Assembly: GCA_009599575.1 (NCBI GenBank)
Contig: VWND01000001.1
Location: 434,001 to 498,000 of the forward strand
Source: Blumeriella jaapii
Lineage: Eukaryota; Ascomycota; Leotiomycetes; Helotiales; Drepanopezizaceae
Length of the DNA stretch: 64,000 bases
Reading direction: 5' to 3'
The notes below the pieces were generated by a model, which saw only the letters and a list, made by a program, of their open reading frames with translations, was not told the origin of the DNA and searched no databases. The position numbers and the translations under genes are program-made. Position 1 is the first letter of the stretch. Every line of letters starts with the position of its first letter. Below are positions 10,072 through 21,399 of the stretch, piece after piece.

Positions 10072-10903
10072 ATGTCTTCCAGCTCCTTTCTTGATGGCCT
10101 GTAAGTTCCCTCTTGACTGCGCGAGAGCGGGATCACTAAGTCTTCTGGCCAGTGAAAACCCGAACGGCCTGTTGTTGGCAGCGGCCGGGCCTGCGTTTCT
10201 CGCCTGTATTCCTGTGACCAACTACCTCACCGCCCCCAATGGCGTTGTCCAGAAGGCCATGGAGACTCTGCTGGCTGCAATCCCTGGCACGGCTTCCATC
10301 ACCGCAGCCAGGACTATTCCGGCCCTCTCGGCCTTTTATATCTTCTGGACATTCGCGGCGACCGGCGCTGCCTCTGCGGGGGCTCTCGGAGCAAGCCGGA
10401 AAGAGGGTTTGGACAACAACCGTACGTGGTGATCGGAATTGAGTTGTCGATGCAGTTGATATGCTTGCTGATTGAGCTATCAGACCCGAGAAAGCATGCT
10501 GCCAGCGTGACTGGCCTGCCTCTTCGAATCAGAAGTGCGCACCACAACACCGTAGAAATGTTCCCTGTGTGTATGGTCCCTCTCCACCGGGAATTTGACC
10601 ACTGACTGGCCCCAGGGGTTCGCACTCGCAGCTGCTCTGGCATACGCCACCGCGCCGGCAAACCAAGCCCTGATCAATTTGCTAGGTCTCCATGTGCTAG
10701 CCAAGGTGTTCGTTTATGTAAGAGATGTTCTCCTGGAGATTTGGCGCTTTTGTGGTGATATTCGCTTATGTGTTTTCATTCTAACCGATCAACAGTTCCC
10801 TGCTTACATTTTCGACCTCGCCACGTTGAGGAGTCTCGCCCACTTCACGGCAACATCCAGCGTTATCAACGTTGCTTGGCTGGTGGCTACCGGCGCAAAG
10901 TGA
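10072..10903 (+). CDS. MAPEG family membrane protein
   Basis: Five exons, join(10072..10100,10153..10421,10484..10566,10616..10717,10796..10903), 196 aa. The donors are GTAAGT, GTACGT, GTGTGT and GTAAGA; all junctions close in frame. The protein has four hydrophobic segments and the MAPEG core, including R-I-R-S-A-H-H-N-T-V-E followed by F-P-G-F-A-L and a C-terminal A-T-L-R-S-L-A-H-F. MAPEG proteins are small membrane enzymes related to microsomal glutathione transferases and eicosanoid synthases. The R-x-x-x-A-H-x-N-x-x-E motif is the conserved glutathione-binding region. Most fungal members of this subgroup are uncharacterised, so a glutathione-dependent activity is a family inference. The third donor (GTGTGT) is weak but is the only one that keeps frame. 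The gene converges on the dienelactone hydrolase gene 290 bp away. Confidence 0.88.
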
Positions 10904-11193
10904 AAAATGAACATGGACCGGGTGGCGTTACAAATTCTATGTTTCGAAGTCGGACTTTGAGCATTGTATCTTTGTAATCTGTATTTTTACTGTACAATCC
11001 ATTGAGCGGTAGCCAAGTTCAATGTTTGCAATCTCCTGCATCTTTCATATGCTCGGTTGGGAATCATTTCCAATAAGACTTTATGTTGAATCCACTCTAT
11101 CAGACTTGTTTCCGAAACATATTTCTTGCCCCGACGATCAACGTCACGCCTGGCCAAATGGCATCGCCGTCACAAGTCCCTTTGCGTCACGCA

Positions 11194-12245
11194 TTACTTT
11201 ACCCAAACATTGAACCACCTGATGGCTTGGAAGTAAGCACTCTCCTGCGCAAAGGCCTTCTTTGGGTCCGTCAAGTTGGTGCGGACCGCAAAACCATGCT
11301 CGGCACCTGCGTACAGTGAAGTCTGATACGTCACGTTGTTGGAGCTGAAGATAGACTCCGCTGCAGCTCGTTGTGGTGGCGTGTTTGATGTATCCAATTC
11401 TGTCTGCACATCAGTGGTGTTTTTACACATCTGACTACTGGGTAGTGCCCACCTCCGAAGGCGATACTGAGCGGAGCTGTAATGCCTTGCCATTCCACTG
11501 CCTCGACGCGACTGGGATGCGCTGTGAATCCTGCATCCAGGCCCTTCCCTGGAGCTAGGAATCGAGCTGCAAATCGCCCCCCGAAACTGGATCTGAGTTA
11601 TCAAAATGTCTACGCGAGTTTGAGTGCTCGCAACGTTTGCTAATTGCGATGAGAAATGGGACCGGGTCGCGCATACCAGTATCCGACTGCCCCGATCTTC
11701 CTCACGCCGAAGTCTTCTCTCATGGCTGCTATTGTCGAGGCGACGATGGCATCAACAGCCTCTGGGGTATGCCGCCCTGCCCATTCCGTAAAATTGAAGC
11801 CTGGAGAGCCCATCTCATCGACCCCAACCGCATCGCCGCCAAACAAGTCAGGCTCAACGACGAAATAGCCTGCCGCGGCGAAACTATCTGCTAGCAAGAG
11901 GTTATTGATCAGAGGCAAGCCAAAGATGTCTGTCAAGTACAGAATCGCCACATCTGTGCTGTTTTTGGGTCTTCCGGGTGGGTAAGCGAGATATGTGTTG
12001 ACTTGATCCTTCGTCAGAAAGGCTACGCACATCGGAAGCAAGGTGAATGAATACATGCCTCCTCTCACGGCCTCGAATCTACCTGCTGAAGTGTTGCTGT
12101 GTAAGACTCTATCGACACAGTTCGACTTATGATTAGCATGAGCGAACAGTCTCCCAGCATGCTCGTGAACCAGGGGCGCAAATTCATCAGCCGTAGCTAA
12201 GAGCAGGGAAGCTAGGGGAGCGAAAAGCGACAAATGAACGCGCAT
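11194..12245 (-). CDS. dienelactone hydrolase family protein, probably secreted
   Basis: Four exons, complement(join(11194..11399,11453..11586,11677..12001,12083..12245)), 275 aa. The start is the ATG at 12245, which opens a hydrophobic signal-like segment (residues 1-19). The nucleophile motif G-Y-C-F-G-G is created by splicing (Cys163, codon split TG|T). Asp210 and His242 (in E-H-G-F-A-V-R) complete the Cys-Asp-His triad, with spacings of 47 and 32 that match the family. The T-D-I-F-G and E-P-D-L-F motifs are also present. The first intron (12002-12082) is 81 bp and stop-free, so retention would only add 27 residues; splicing is preferred because it restores the V-N-T-Y-L-A-Y-P family strand. 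The last intron uses the second of two adjacent AGs. DLH enzymes hydrolyse dienelactones and related esters; the substrate here is unknown. Confidence 0.87.
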
Positions 12246-12500
12246 CTTGTTGGATTCGTCAGAAACGCGCAATATCCAACGCTCGCCTGTGGTGGGAACG
12301 CCGCGTTACAAATGACGGAGGGCGAGTTCATGGATTTAAAGGACTTCGAGGCCAAACGCCCTGGTGTTGTCGAGGGGGTAAATCGGGCCAAGGACTGCCA
12401 AGTGCATTAGCAACATCGTAGACAAAGTCCATTATGCAACCCGGACGGATGCAGTTGAACTACCGAGATCTCGTTGGGTGCGTTGCAGTCGCCAAGGGAG

Positions 12501-12505
12501 TACAG
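12501..12505. repeat. left target-site duplication of E1 (TACAG)
   Basis: Identical to 30254-30258, flanking E1. The TA is also the mariner target dinucleotide, and CAG is the first three bases of the mariner inverted repeat. Confidence 0.9.
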
Positions 12506-12769
12506 TGTGACGACTCACTCGTTTGCCCCTCGCGTCACCCCAGCAACTACGTATAGTTGCAAGCTCCCTGGTCTTCTGGTGGGTCTCCCATCAACTGTGG
12601 AGACTATTATGTATATAAAGCTCTTTTCCTTTAGCAACCTCTGCCTTCTGCAGTTGTTGATTTTAAGTAAATATTTTTGTTACAGAACCAAAAGCTCGTT
12701 TTTTATATTATATGAATTCGGCGACCAATTGACTAATCTCCTAATCCTTCGATTAATTAGATCGTTATA
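12506..12769 (+). repeat. E1 left LTR (264 bp)
   Basis: Direct repeat of 29990-30253 with the same length. It begins TGTGACGACT and ends ATCGTTATA. The first half is nearly unmutated and the second half is RIP-mutated. A TATATAAAG box near 12613 is probably the element's promoter. Confidence 0.93.
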
Positions 12770-13439
12770 TTATTAATAACTCTTTTTCTACGCTGGCGAC
12801 GGCGTAAACTATCTTTTTCCTCGAATTCCTTACGAATTATACCAAAATGATCGACCGGTCGTAAAAAGGCTTATTTCCGTATTTCGCGAAAAATGGCTTC
12901 CGTTCAACGATCTTCCTTTTAACAAAGCTTTTCAGCTTCTGCTATCATACCTTAATCTTCCTTTTTTTAATCAGCGAAAAAGCAACCTTTTCCAAAAGCT
13001 TTTTTTTCTGAAAAACAATCCTTCCTCCGAAGAAAAAAAAACAAAAGAAAAAACAGAACGCCAATCATTTCGCCTGCCATTTTCTTATAATCTAATACTA
13101 AAAGCGTTTAATTAAAACTTTTGCAAAATCAACTAAAAAAAGCGCAAAAGCGTGAACGATAACTTTTGAAAATTATACGACTGCGACAAACCTTTTAATT
13201 AAAGCGTTTAATAAAATCTATCGAACGTATTTTTGCCAATCGCGAATCTGCTGCTTTTTCCCTTTTTCGCAACGTCTTATTTTAATTAATAAACGCTGCA
13301 AACCAATTTCTACGCTTTTCGCGAACTTTTTTTGGATTTCCTTCTAACGGCCAAAACTTTAGCGCGCCTTTCGAACGCTATAATTCCTATTTATTTGCTG
13401 ATTTTCGATTAGCTCGTATAAAGCGCGTTCCGAACCTTA

Positions 13440-14350
13440 AGTTTAAATTAAATAATAATAAAAATTACAAAACACGCTATTAAAAAACTAAAGTTTTCGA
13501 TAACCTCGAATTTTATCACGACTATTTCGCTAACGATCGATTTCGCAAAAATTATATATTCGATCAAACCGAAAGCGTAGCAAAAAAGTTTTTGATTCCG
13601 CGTATTTTAAACCGTTTCGATTTTATATTTTCCGAAAAATTAATAAAAGAAATCGCCGATTTCCTAGCCGATTTTTCCGACGTTTAAAAGGCCGAAAACG
13701 AGTTTAAAATGCTTGCAATAAATACGCACGACGACTTTTAGCGATTTTATCTGCGATTTTCTATTTTCGCAGCGAACGCTTAAATACAAACCGATAAACA
13801 GCTTCGGAACGTTTTTCGCGATAAAATACTAAAGCGTTTACGAAAAAAGCTGCATTTGAAATAAGCGCGTATAATAACTTTTAAAAATTGGCTTACCGCC
13901 GTCCGACAAAAAAAACAAAATCAATTGGCTAAGCGAATTTTATACGCGAATCGCTTTTTTATTAAATCTACTATTTATTAAAATAATAAATTTTTAACCA
14001 AAGCGTATTACGAGTCAAATCGTACGTACGAAAGTCGTTCTAATATTTTACAAGTTTTTTTTTAACCTTTGTTTTTTTTTCTTTTCCACGCCAAAACGCC
14101 CCCTTTGGCGTTTTTTTTTTTCGATCGGACCAACGATAACGCTCGTTTTCTATTTTATATCAGAAAGTTTAAAAAGGCCAATTTGTACGACCTTTTACGA
14201 GCCGACCCTCGGTTCCACCCAAAAGCCTTTCCAGGCTGATAAATATAAACGAAATCGAGCCGGCCGAAAATTCGCCTTTTAATAATAATAATAAAAACGA
14301 AAACCTTTTTCCAAACGATTTCCAAAACGCATACGAGAAAATTAAAAACT
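13440..14350 (+). pseudogene. E1 gag remnant
   Basis: One plus-strand frame reads as a Gypsy-type capsid region once the TAA/TAG stops are ignored, for example around 13550-13950, where a K-K-F-L-I-P-R-I-L and an A-D-F-L-A-D-F segment are seen. Ends are approximate. The stops are mainly CAA-to-TAA type. Confidence 0.55.
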
Positions 14351-14414
14351 CTCCCGCTAATCGAAAAAACGCCCAAGTCTAAGCAAAACCTTCTTTTTAA
14401 GCGTATTACGCGAT

Positions 14415-14597
14415 ATGCGTTATTTTAACGTTCGAAAGCTTTTTAATAGCGATTTATTAACAATTCCCGTTATACTTATCAAAAATAGCTTTTCGTATAA
14501 AATAAAAGCGCTCGCCGATTTTAAAACGAACGATTATGCGTTGATCGATTCGGCGCTAATTAAATCTTTTTTTTTTTTTTTTAAATTTTTAATTTAA
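14415..14597 (+). pseudogene. E1 retropepsin remnant
   Basis: A 60-codon open stretch with K-A-L-A-D-F then Y-A-L-I-D-S, resembling the fungal Gypsy protease pattern A-L-x-D-[ST]-G-A, with the catalytic D-[ST]-G damaged. Its position between gag and RT supports the call. Confidence 0.5.
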
Positions 14598-15381
14598 TTT
14601 TTCCCGGCTTTTTTTCCTATAAAAAAGTATAATAAAGCTTGTAGCCATTTAATTATATATTTTACGCTTTTTAATTTTATTATTAATAATCGAATACAAT
14701 CGTTTACTTTTTTTTTAATTATTAACCTCGGAAATTATAATATAATTCTAAGAAAAGCTTAGTTGGCCGAATATTAAATTTTATTAAATTATAATAAACG
14801 CAAGTTTTATTAGCCGAAGTTTTACCCCCTTACAGTCTTTTACATTCGTTATATTAAAATCTTTTATTTGCATTTCCGAAAGATTTAATTTCGCTATCAA
14901 AACGACGTTATAAAACGTAACAAAAACCTTGACTAATTATAACAGATTTACGACGCTATACGAAGCGCGAAAAAATCGAATTTTATTCGCGGTGCTAATT
15001 TCGATAGCGACGCTAATAAAATAATATAAAAAATTACACCACCTTTCCAGATTAACGATCCTTTTTTTATTATTTTTTTTTCTTTTTTTTTCCTTTCGTT
15101 AAAACAGCTTTTTCGTTTTACGAAAAACAATTATATCAAAAACCGAAAAAAAGCTTTCGCCGCGATAGCCTTTCAATTTAATATAATCGATAATTTAAAC
15201 AAGCCATTTTCTGAACCTTTCAAACGATTAATTCGAAAACGAGTTCTTTAACTTATTGTTTATTTAATTTCCATCTGCCAAATTATTGCATACGTTTTTA
15301 AACTGATTTTCAGAAAAAAAATAATTAAAGTGTTTTCAACTTTTTTATACGAAATCGACAAAATATTAAACGATTTTACGT

Positions 15382-15385
15382 ATAA
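15382..15385. repeat. left target-site duplication of E2 (ATAA)
   Basis: ATAA directly left of E2, repeated at 26719-26722. Only four bases match, so RIP or drift may have altered a fifth. Confidence 0.6.
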
Positions 15386-15652
15386 TGTAAAAATAGGTAG
15401 GAAAACCAGACTGATACGGCCACATATCGGTGGGTAAAATAGTCTAGGGAATTTCTAAAAAAGACTAAAAAAAGGAAAAGAAAAATAAGTAAAAATATAA
15501 ATTGGACTGCGTGCTTATGGTATTATTTAAAAGGGTGCTTTGCTTTTATACCTGTTGAAAATAATCAGTAACAAAAGATTTCGAAAAAATCCATGCCTCG
15601 ATTATAGCTAAAACTATCAACTTTTATTAATACAAAATATTACCGTTTTATA
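15386..15652 (-). repeat. E2 LTR, left copy (3' LTR for the minus-strand element)
   Basis: 267 bp, begins TGTAAAAATA and ends CCGTTTTATA. It matches 26452-26718 with mostly transition differences. Confidence 0.92.
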
Positions 15653-15719
15653 TTCTGTTTCAAATAATATACGTAATCGTTTTTAATTACGACCAAAAAA
15701 AAACATAATTTTAATAAAT

Positions 15720-18700
15720 GCAATTTAATTTATTTTATATAATTTAAAAACCAATTAATTAAAAACCGAACTTTTTAGCTTTATATTTTTTCGGTTTTTT
15801 AATTTGTTTTTGGCCTTTTTGCTGTCGGCTTTTGCGAAAGGATAGCGTTTCGCTTGTCGTTTGAATTATTTTGTTTTTTTTGCTTTTTTAAAAAATGGTT
15901 CGATAAAATGTTAATCGAAGTATCGTTTAGATTTACGAACGTTTTAATAACCTTTTCGTCGATAATATTATTAAATATCGCCGCGACGAATGCTTTTTAC
16001 GATTTTTCTTCGTAAATAATAAATTTTAATTTTTAAACGTAATTCTACGTTTTATAAAAAGCGTTAAAAAGTCTTATATTAAAATCGTAGAAATAATCGA
16101 TTAGTTCGTCGTAATTAAAACCGATTAACGCTTTTGCTTCGCGTAAAACTGATAGATCGGATTACGATTGTTTGCCGACGAATGCTTTTGAAAAGATTTC
16201 GAAACCTGTAAAAAAAACTATTTTACAAAATGGTTCGGAAATAATCGTTTGCAATCGAGACTATCGAAAATGCTATAGTTGCTTTCGCCGTAATACAAAC
16301 AATATCAAATTTTTTATCGAATTATCGTTTTCGAAGTAGTTTTTATATTTTTGCGCCGTATAATTGTTCGAATAAATTAATATTACGCCGTCGGTTTTTT
16401 AGGTTCTGAATTTAACGAAAACTTTTTGCTTAATCGAAAAGCTGATAAAAGTTATTTCATTTTCTATTTCGTAGCTTTCGGTTTTGTAGTCCGATAAAAT
16501 AGCCGAGGCCACTGCTTTAAACGCGCTGAAATATAAAAAAGCTAAGCTTTTCTGAATGATTTTAGTTAGTTTAGCGTCGTAATATAATTGCAAATAAACT
16601 TCGATTATTTCCGAATTATACGCGAATATAAGCAAAACGTAATAATCGAAGATGGCGTCGATAAGATTTTCGATTTTTTCCTTTTTTTAAAAGTCGGCGA
16701 TATCGAATTTTATAATTGTAATGCGGTCGGGGCCAACGAAACTTAAGGCGATCGGAATATCAGAGTATACTACGAAGCGGCAGTTTCCAGGATTTCGAAT
16801 AATTAAAACAGCGAAATAAAAGCCGGAGTATATTTTAAAAGCTTGTTAAATAAAATTGTAAAGTATATTAGCGAAAAAAGCTGTAAGCGTTTTTTGGGTT
16901 TTAATCAGTCGGAAATAATATTTGTATATAATTATTTTTTTTTTTATGAAATGCAATAATAGCTTATTTTTTTCGTTGTAAAACTTTACGTAATTAACGA
17001 ATTCGCAGCTTAATTTAAATAAATTTTAAAATATACTTTCGGTCGAAAATCCAAAAAAGTCGGCTTTTAAAAATACTCGTTGCTTTTATTTTTTTACGTT
17101 TTAGTCGAGCTTTATAATCGCGCTAAAAGCTTTAAGATCTGCTTTGAAGTTTGCGTAGCCTAAGTAAATTTTCGCACGCGCTTAAATAATTCTCGCAGTT
17201 TTTCGTCGAAATATAAATTAATTATTAAAATTAATTTCGAATACGTCGTAATCCGAATTTTTAATAATAGCGAATCGATTAGCGAAGCCGATAACGTTAA
17301 TTTTTTTTATAATTAAATCGCAATACGCCGCGTAATAATATATATAAAAATAGCAAAACTTGCCGTTTTTTTTAATGTTAACGTTATTCGTAAAAACGAA
17401 ATTAAAAAATCGGAGTTTTTTAGCGAAAAAAAGCTCGAATAAAAACGGGTCACCGTTTTTAAAAATCTTTTTTATTTGCTTTAGCGTATTATATTTGCAA
17501 TTTTCCGAAAAAAGCTTGGTTTAGTTTTCGTTCGAAGCAAAAGAAAAAAAGCTGACGGATTTATTTGATTTTTATATAAAAATATCGAAATAAAACTTTT
17601 AAATTGTTTCGTCGTCGAAAGCGAAAGTTTTAAACAGAATAATTTGATTTTATGTTTTTTGTATGATTTTTTCCGCGATAATTTCGATATTTTTTTCCAA
17701 GCTTTTTCGGTCGAATCGCGCAATAGTCGAAATTTTAAATGCTTTTATTAAAATTTGAAATATTAGCGGTTCGACGTTTTTAAACGCAGTAAGCGTTTTT
17801 GGTATTTGCGTATTTAATTTCGAAAAATTAAATTCAAAATCGTTTAAATTTTTTTTTTTCGGAATATTAAAATTTTTTAAATCTGATTTTGTAAAATCGT
17901 CGCGAAAATCGTCGCGTTTTTTGTTAATTAATTTAAAGCTTATAATTCGGCGTTAATTTCCGGCTGTTTTTATTCGCGATGCTTTTTTTGTTAGCGACGC
18001 GAATAGTTTTTTTTTCCGAACAAAAAAAGTTTCGAAAATGTCGGCGCGCTTTTTTACGTTTTTTGTTTTTATTTTTTTCGAAATCGTTTTTACAAATATA
18101 ATAAGCTTTTTGTATTCGAATAAGCGGTTGTTTGCTGTTACGCTTTTGATTTCGTTTTCTGATTTGTTTTCGATAATTAAAAATGAAAATCGCTGAATTG
18201 TTTTAGCTGCTTTAAAAGTATTAATTATTACCGCGTGTATTTTTTCGAATTAAATAAAAATAATATTAGTTTTTTCGTTTTTTTCGTCGTTGTAAGTTTG
18301 AAATATCGAAATAGCGTCGTTTTTTTTTTTCGATATAAAAATACCGCATTTAGCGACGCTTAGTTTTTTGCTTTAAAAAAAAATCAAACTTAGGATTTCG
18401 CAGCCGATTAAAACTTTTTTTGGCGATTGCATAACGTCGTCGATCAGTTTGCAAATAGCCGTAGAAAAACTTATAAACCTGCGGGCTTTTGAATTATTAG
18501 CTTTTAAAGCTTGCGCTTTGAAAATATAAGCGTTTAATATCCAAATTCTTTTTTTCGTAAAAATAATAATTTCGAAAAAGCGAGCGAAATGCCGAAATAA
18601 AATAATACCGGTGATTTTGCTAAAAACGTATTTTTAAATATTTTTTTTTCGTTAATTTAATAAAAAGCGCAATATTCGGTCTGTTATTTTTTTTTTGTTA

Positions 18701-19000
18701 TTCCGAGCTTTTTTTACTTCGACGAAAGCTTTTAAAGCGTTATCGTAGTTTAGCAAAAACTTATCGTAATCAAAGCTTTTGCGAACGAATTTAATTTTAA
18801 CGAAACTTTTGTAATCGAACAGAAATTCGTTAACGTTTTTAGTTATTATATCGAGTTATTTTATAAACGTTTTCACAAAAGCAGCTTATTAATTTAAAAT
18901 AGCGGTATTATATATTTGCTTAAATTCGAAAAAGTTGCGTATAATAATTCCGTTTCAAAATAAATTAAAAATAAGTTTGCTAGATTTAATAACGCTTTGT
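15720..19000 (-). pseudogene. E2 accessory ORF remnant of unknown function
   Basis: Downstream of integrase and before the 3' LTR, the minus strand reads as a long protein-like sequence of roughly 1,000 codons. Almost all interruptions are TAA/TAG codons explained by C-to-T change of CAA/CAG, plus at least one frame change near a poly-A run around 18,020. Stretches such as 16399-16635 and 17481-17723 stay open. Near 16,740-16,830 there is a well-conserved-looking F-V-V-Y-S-D-I-P-I-A-L-S-F-V-G-P-D segment. The C-terminus (about 15,780-15,900) is Lys/Gln/Pro-rich. I recognise no retroviral, chromodomain, RNase H or integrase motif in it. It could be an env-position accessory gene, a captured host gene or a second gag-like protein. 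Ends are approximate. Confidence 0.5.
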
Positions 19001-19559
19001 TTAAAAAACGATATAATATCGATAAATTTGTTAATTAAAAAAATATATTATATTTGTTAAAAAGTAAATGGGAAAAAGTACGGGGATTATAAAGTATTTG
19101 TATTTAAAAGTTACGGAAATCCGTATATTATTTTTTTAATAAATTATAATTATTTAAGCAAGCATCCGTTTAAAACAACGAAAATAATAAATAATACAAA
19201 AAGTAGCAAATAATAAAATATATAAAAGATAGTATTTATAAAATGTGCGAGCGGTATAAATGTATCAGATATGCGGCTCAAATATATACAAAACCTTTGT
19301 TTTGGTAAACAAAAGTATAATCGAACAAAAAAAAATATAATAAATGTCTTAAATAATATAAAAAAAAAATCTTAAAAACAAACAGTATGTATAAAACAGA
19401 ATTAAGTTGTATATAAACAAGCAAAACAAAAACAGTAAAACAGTATATAATAAAAAGAAAAAACAAATACAATAAAAAAAAAAACAACGGATAATAAAAA
19501 CAATAAAACAGTTAGTAAACAATTTTATATATTTTTTTTTTTTTTTCGGTTATAAGTGG

Positions 19560-20900
19560 AATCACGATTTAAATTATGTTTTCAGCAGCGGGATTATCGT
19601 CCGGCCGTTTTCAAACCTTTCCAAAGGTTTTTTTTTTTTCAGAAATATAATCGCTTTAATCGGAATCGTCGTCGGATTCGCTGGAATCGAAATCGCTTTT
19701 TGATTTAAAATCCAAGGAATAAACTTGCTGGTTTTTTTTATAAAATCGCTTTAACCGGTTAACGGCGAACGTTTTTTTCAGTTTTGTTTTATCGAGTTTC
19801 GTAAGCTTATAATAGCTTTTATTTAATTCGGCTTCGTATACTTCGTAAAATCCGAGCTATTTATAATCAAATTTAATATCGGCCGATTTATCGATAGCGT
19901 TTTAAACGTCGTAAACTAAAACCAGATTTCTTTTTCTAATTAGCGTTTTTTTTAAAACTTTAGTTTTATTTCAGATTTTTTTAACTGCTTTTTTATACTT
20001 TTTCTTTTTTAAAATTATTTCTTTTATATTTATATCGCAGTAATCGAACTGCTTAAATTTTATTATTAATAAATCAGCTTTCGTTTTTATTTTAACTACG
20101 TTATAAAACTTTTATATAAGCTATTTTATTTCCAAAAGTAATCGAGCGTTTTTGCCGTATTAAATAAAAAATAAAATTATTCTAATAAAAGCGTATATAC
20201 ATATACGTATAGCAAAAAGCATTTTCGAGAATTTCCGCGACCAACGTTTATAGCCTTTTCGAATAGCTTTTGAAAAACCGTCGAAAATATTTCTGTAGCC
20301 TTGTTTAACGGATCCGTTGCTTTTTAAATTGTAAACTGAAATTTAAATACGTTGGATTTTGTATTTTTTTGTAAAAGTTTCGACAACGCTTTTGTTTTCG
20401 AATTTACTATCGACGTTTAATTTGTTAAATAAACCGTATCGATATACAACGTTTTTTTAAAAAAAGGTCGTTATAGCTTCGAAAATAGCGTTTCGGAAAA
20501 GTCGTTTTTCAGGCTATTTAAACAAATCGTCGATAACGAATACGAAACACGTATATCCGCGGTCGGTGGTCGGTACGCGTATAACATCGAAGTTAATTTT
20601 TTTTTAAATTTTAAAAAATCACGTCGGATATAATAAATTCTTTTTTCGGCCAGGCTTTCGTTTTTAGCAAAAAATGCAGCTTTTAACGAAAACCTTACAG
20701 TTTTCGAAGTATTCTTTTTATTAAAAATCGTTTTTGGTTCGGTAATAAATGGCTTTAACTTTTTTATAAAACACTTTTTCGTAAGCTTCTTTTATAACTT
20801 AAAACTTATCGGCTTTATTATTTATTATTAAGCGTTTTTGATATATATTATTTTTTATTTTATACAGCTTTTTATCGGCCAAAATATAATCGAAAGCCTG
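19560..20900 (-). pseudogene. E2 integrase remnant
   Basis: The minus-strand reading toward 19.6 kb ends with an L-T-K-L-D-K-T then N-R-L-K-R-F-Y segment and an acidic Ser/Asp tail, typical of the C-terminal end of fungal Gypsy polyproteins. It is heavily mutated; ends are approximate. Confidence 0.5.
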
Positions 20901-21399
20901 ATTTTTAAATAATTTAAATTAATAATTTGATACGCTAAATAATTTAAACAAAATAATTAAGTAATATACGATTAAATAAAAGTTTTCGTTTTCGTAATTA
21001 TCGATTAAAGATTTATTTTCGTCGTTAATCGGCTTATTCCGATCGTTTTCGGTTAAATCCATTCGCGATGCCAGCCGAAATAATAACGCGAATGCTTTTT
21101 CGGCCCGAAAATTAATGTTTTTTATTCGCGGTGCCAGCCGAAATAGCAACGCGAATGGTTTTGGCTTTATAAAACCAAAAGCGCAAATAGCGAAATAGCC
21201 GATTTCGTCAGCGATTTATTCGTCGATATTTTATTCGTTTTATTTAGCGAAATCAAACGAATAAAAGCGTTTTCGTTTAAAAAAACCGTTTGTCGTTATA
21301 TTAATTATTTTTTTAATATATCTGACTTCGAAGTTTATAAATCGCATTTAAGCTATTTAATTAATAACAAGCGCTTTTAGTAAATTATTAGCTTTTTTA

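Noticed and set aside
7806..12245. Claim of a complete biosynthetic gene cluster
   Set aside because: No polyketide synthase, NRPS, terpene cyclase or P450 is present in the window; three tailoring-type genes are not enough.
12246..12272. Dienelactone hydrolase start nine codons upstream
   Set aside because: That codon is TTG, not ATG, and the ATG at 12245 opens the signal-like segment directly.
12474..12776. 100-codon plus-strand frame at the island edge
   Set aside because: It lies almost entirely within the E1 left LTR and is explained by it.
19278..19487. Hydrophobic 69-codon frame in E2 (minus strand), resembling a membrane peptide
   Set aside because: The Phe/Leu/Ile-rich reading is what poly-A/T-rich RIP sequence gives by chance in this frame.
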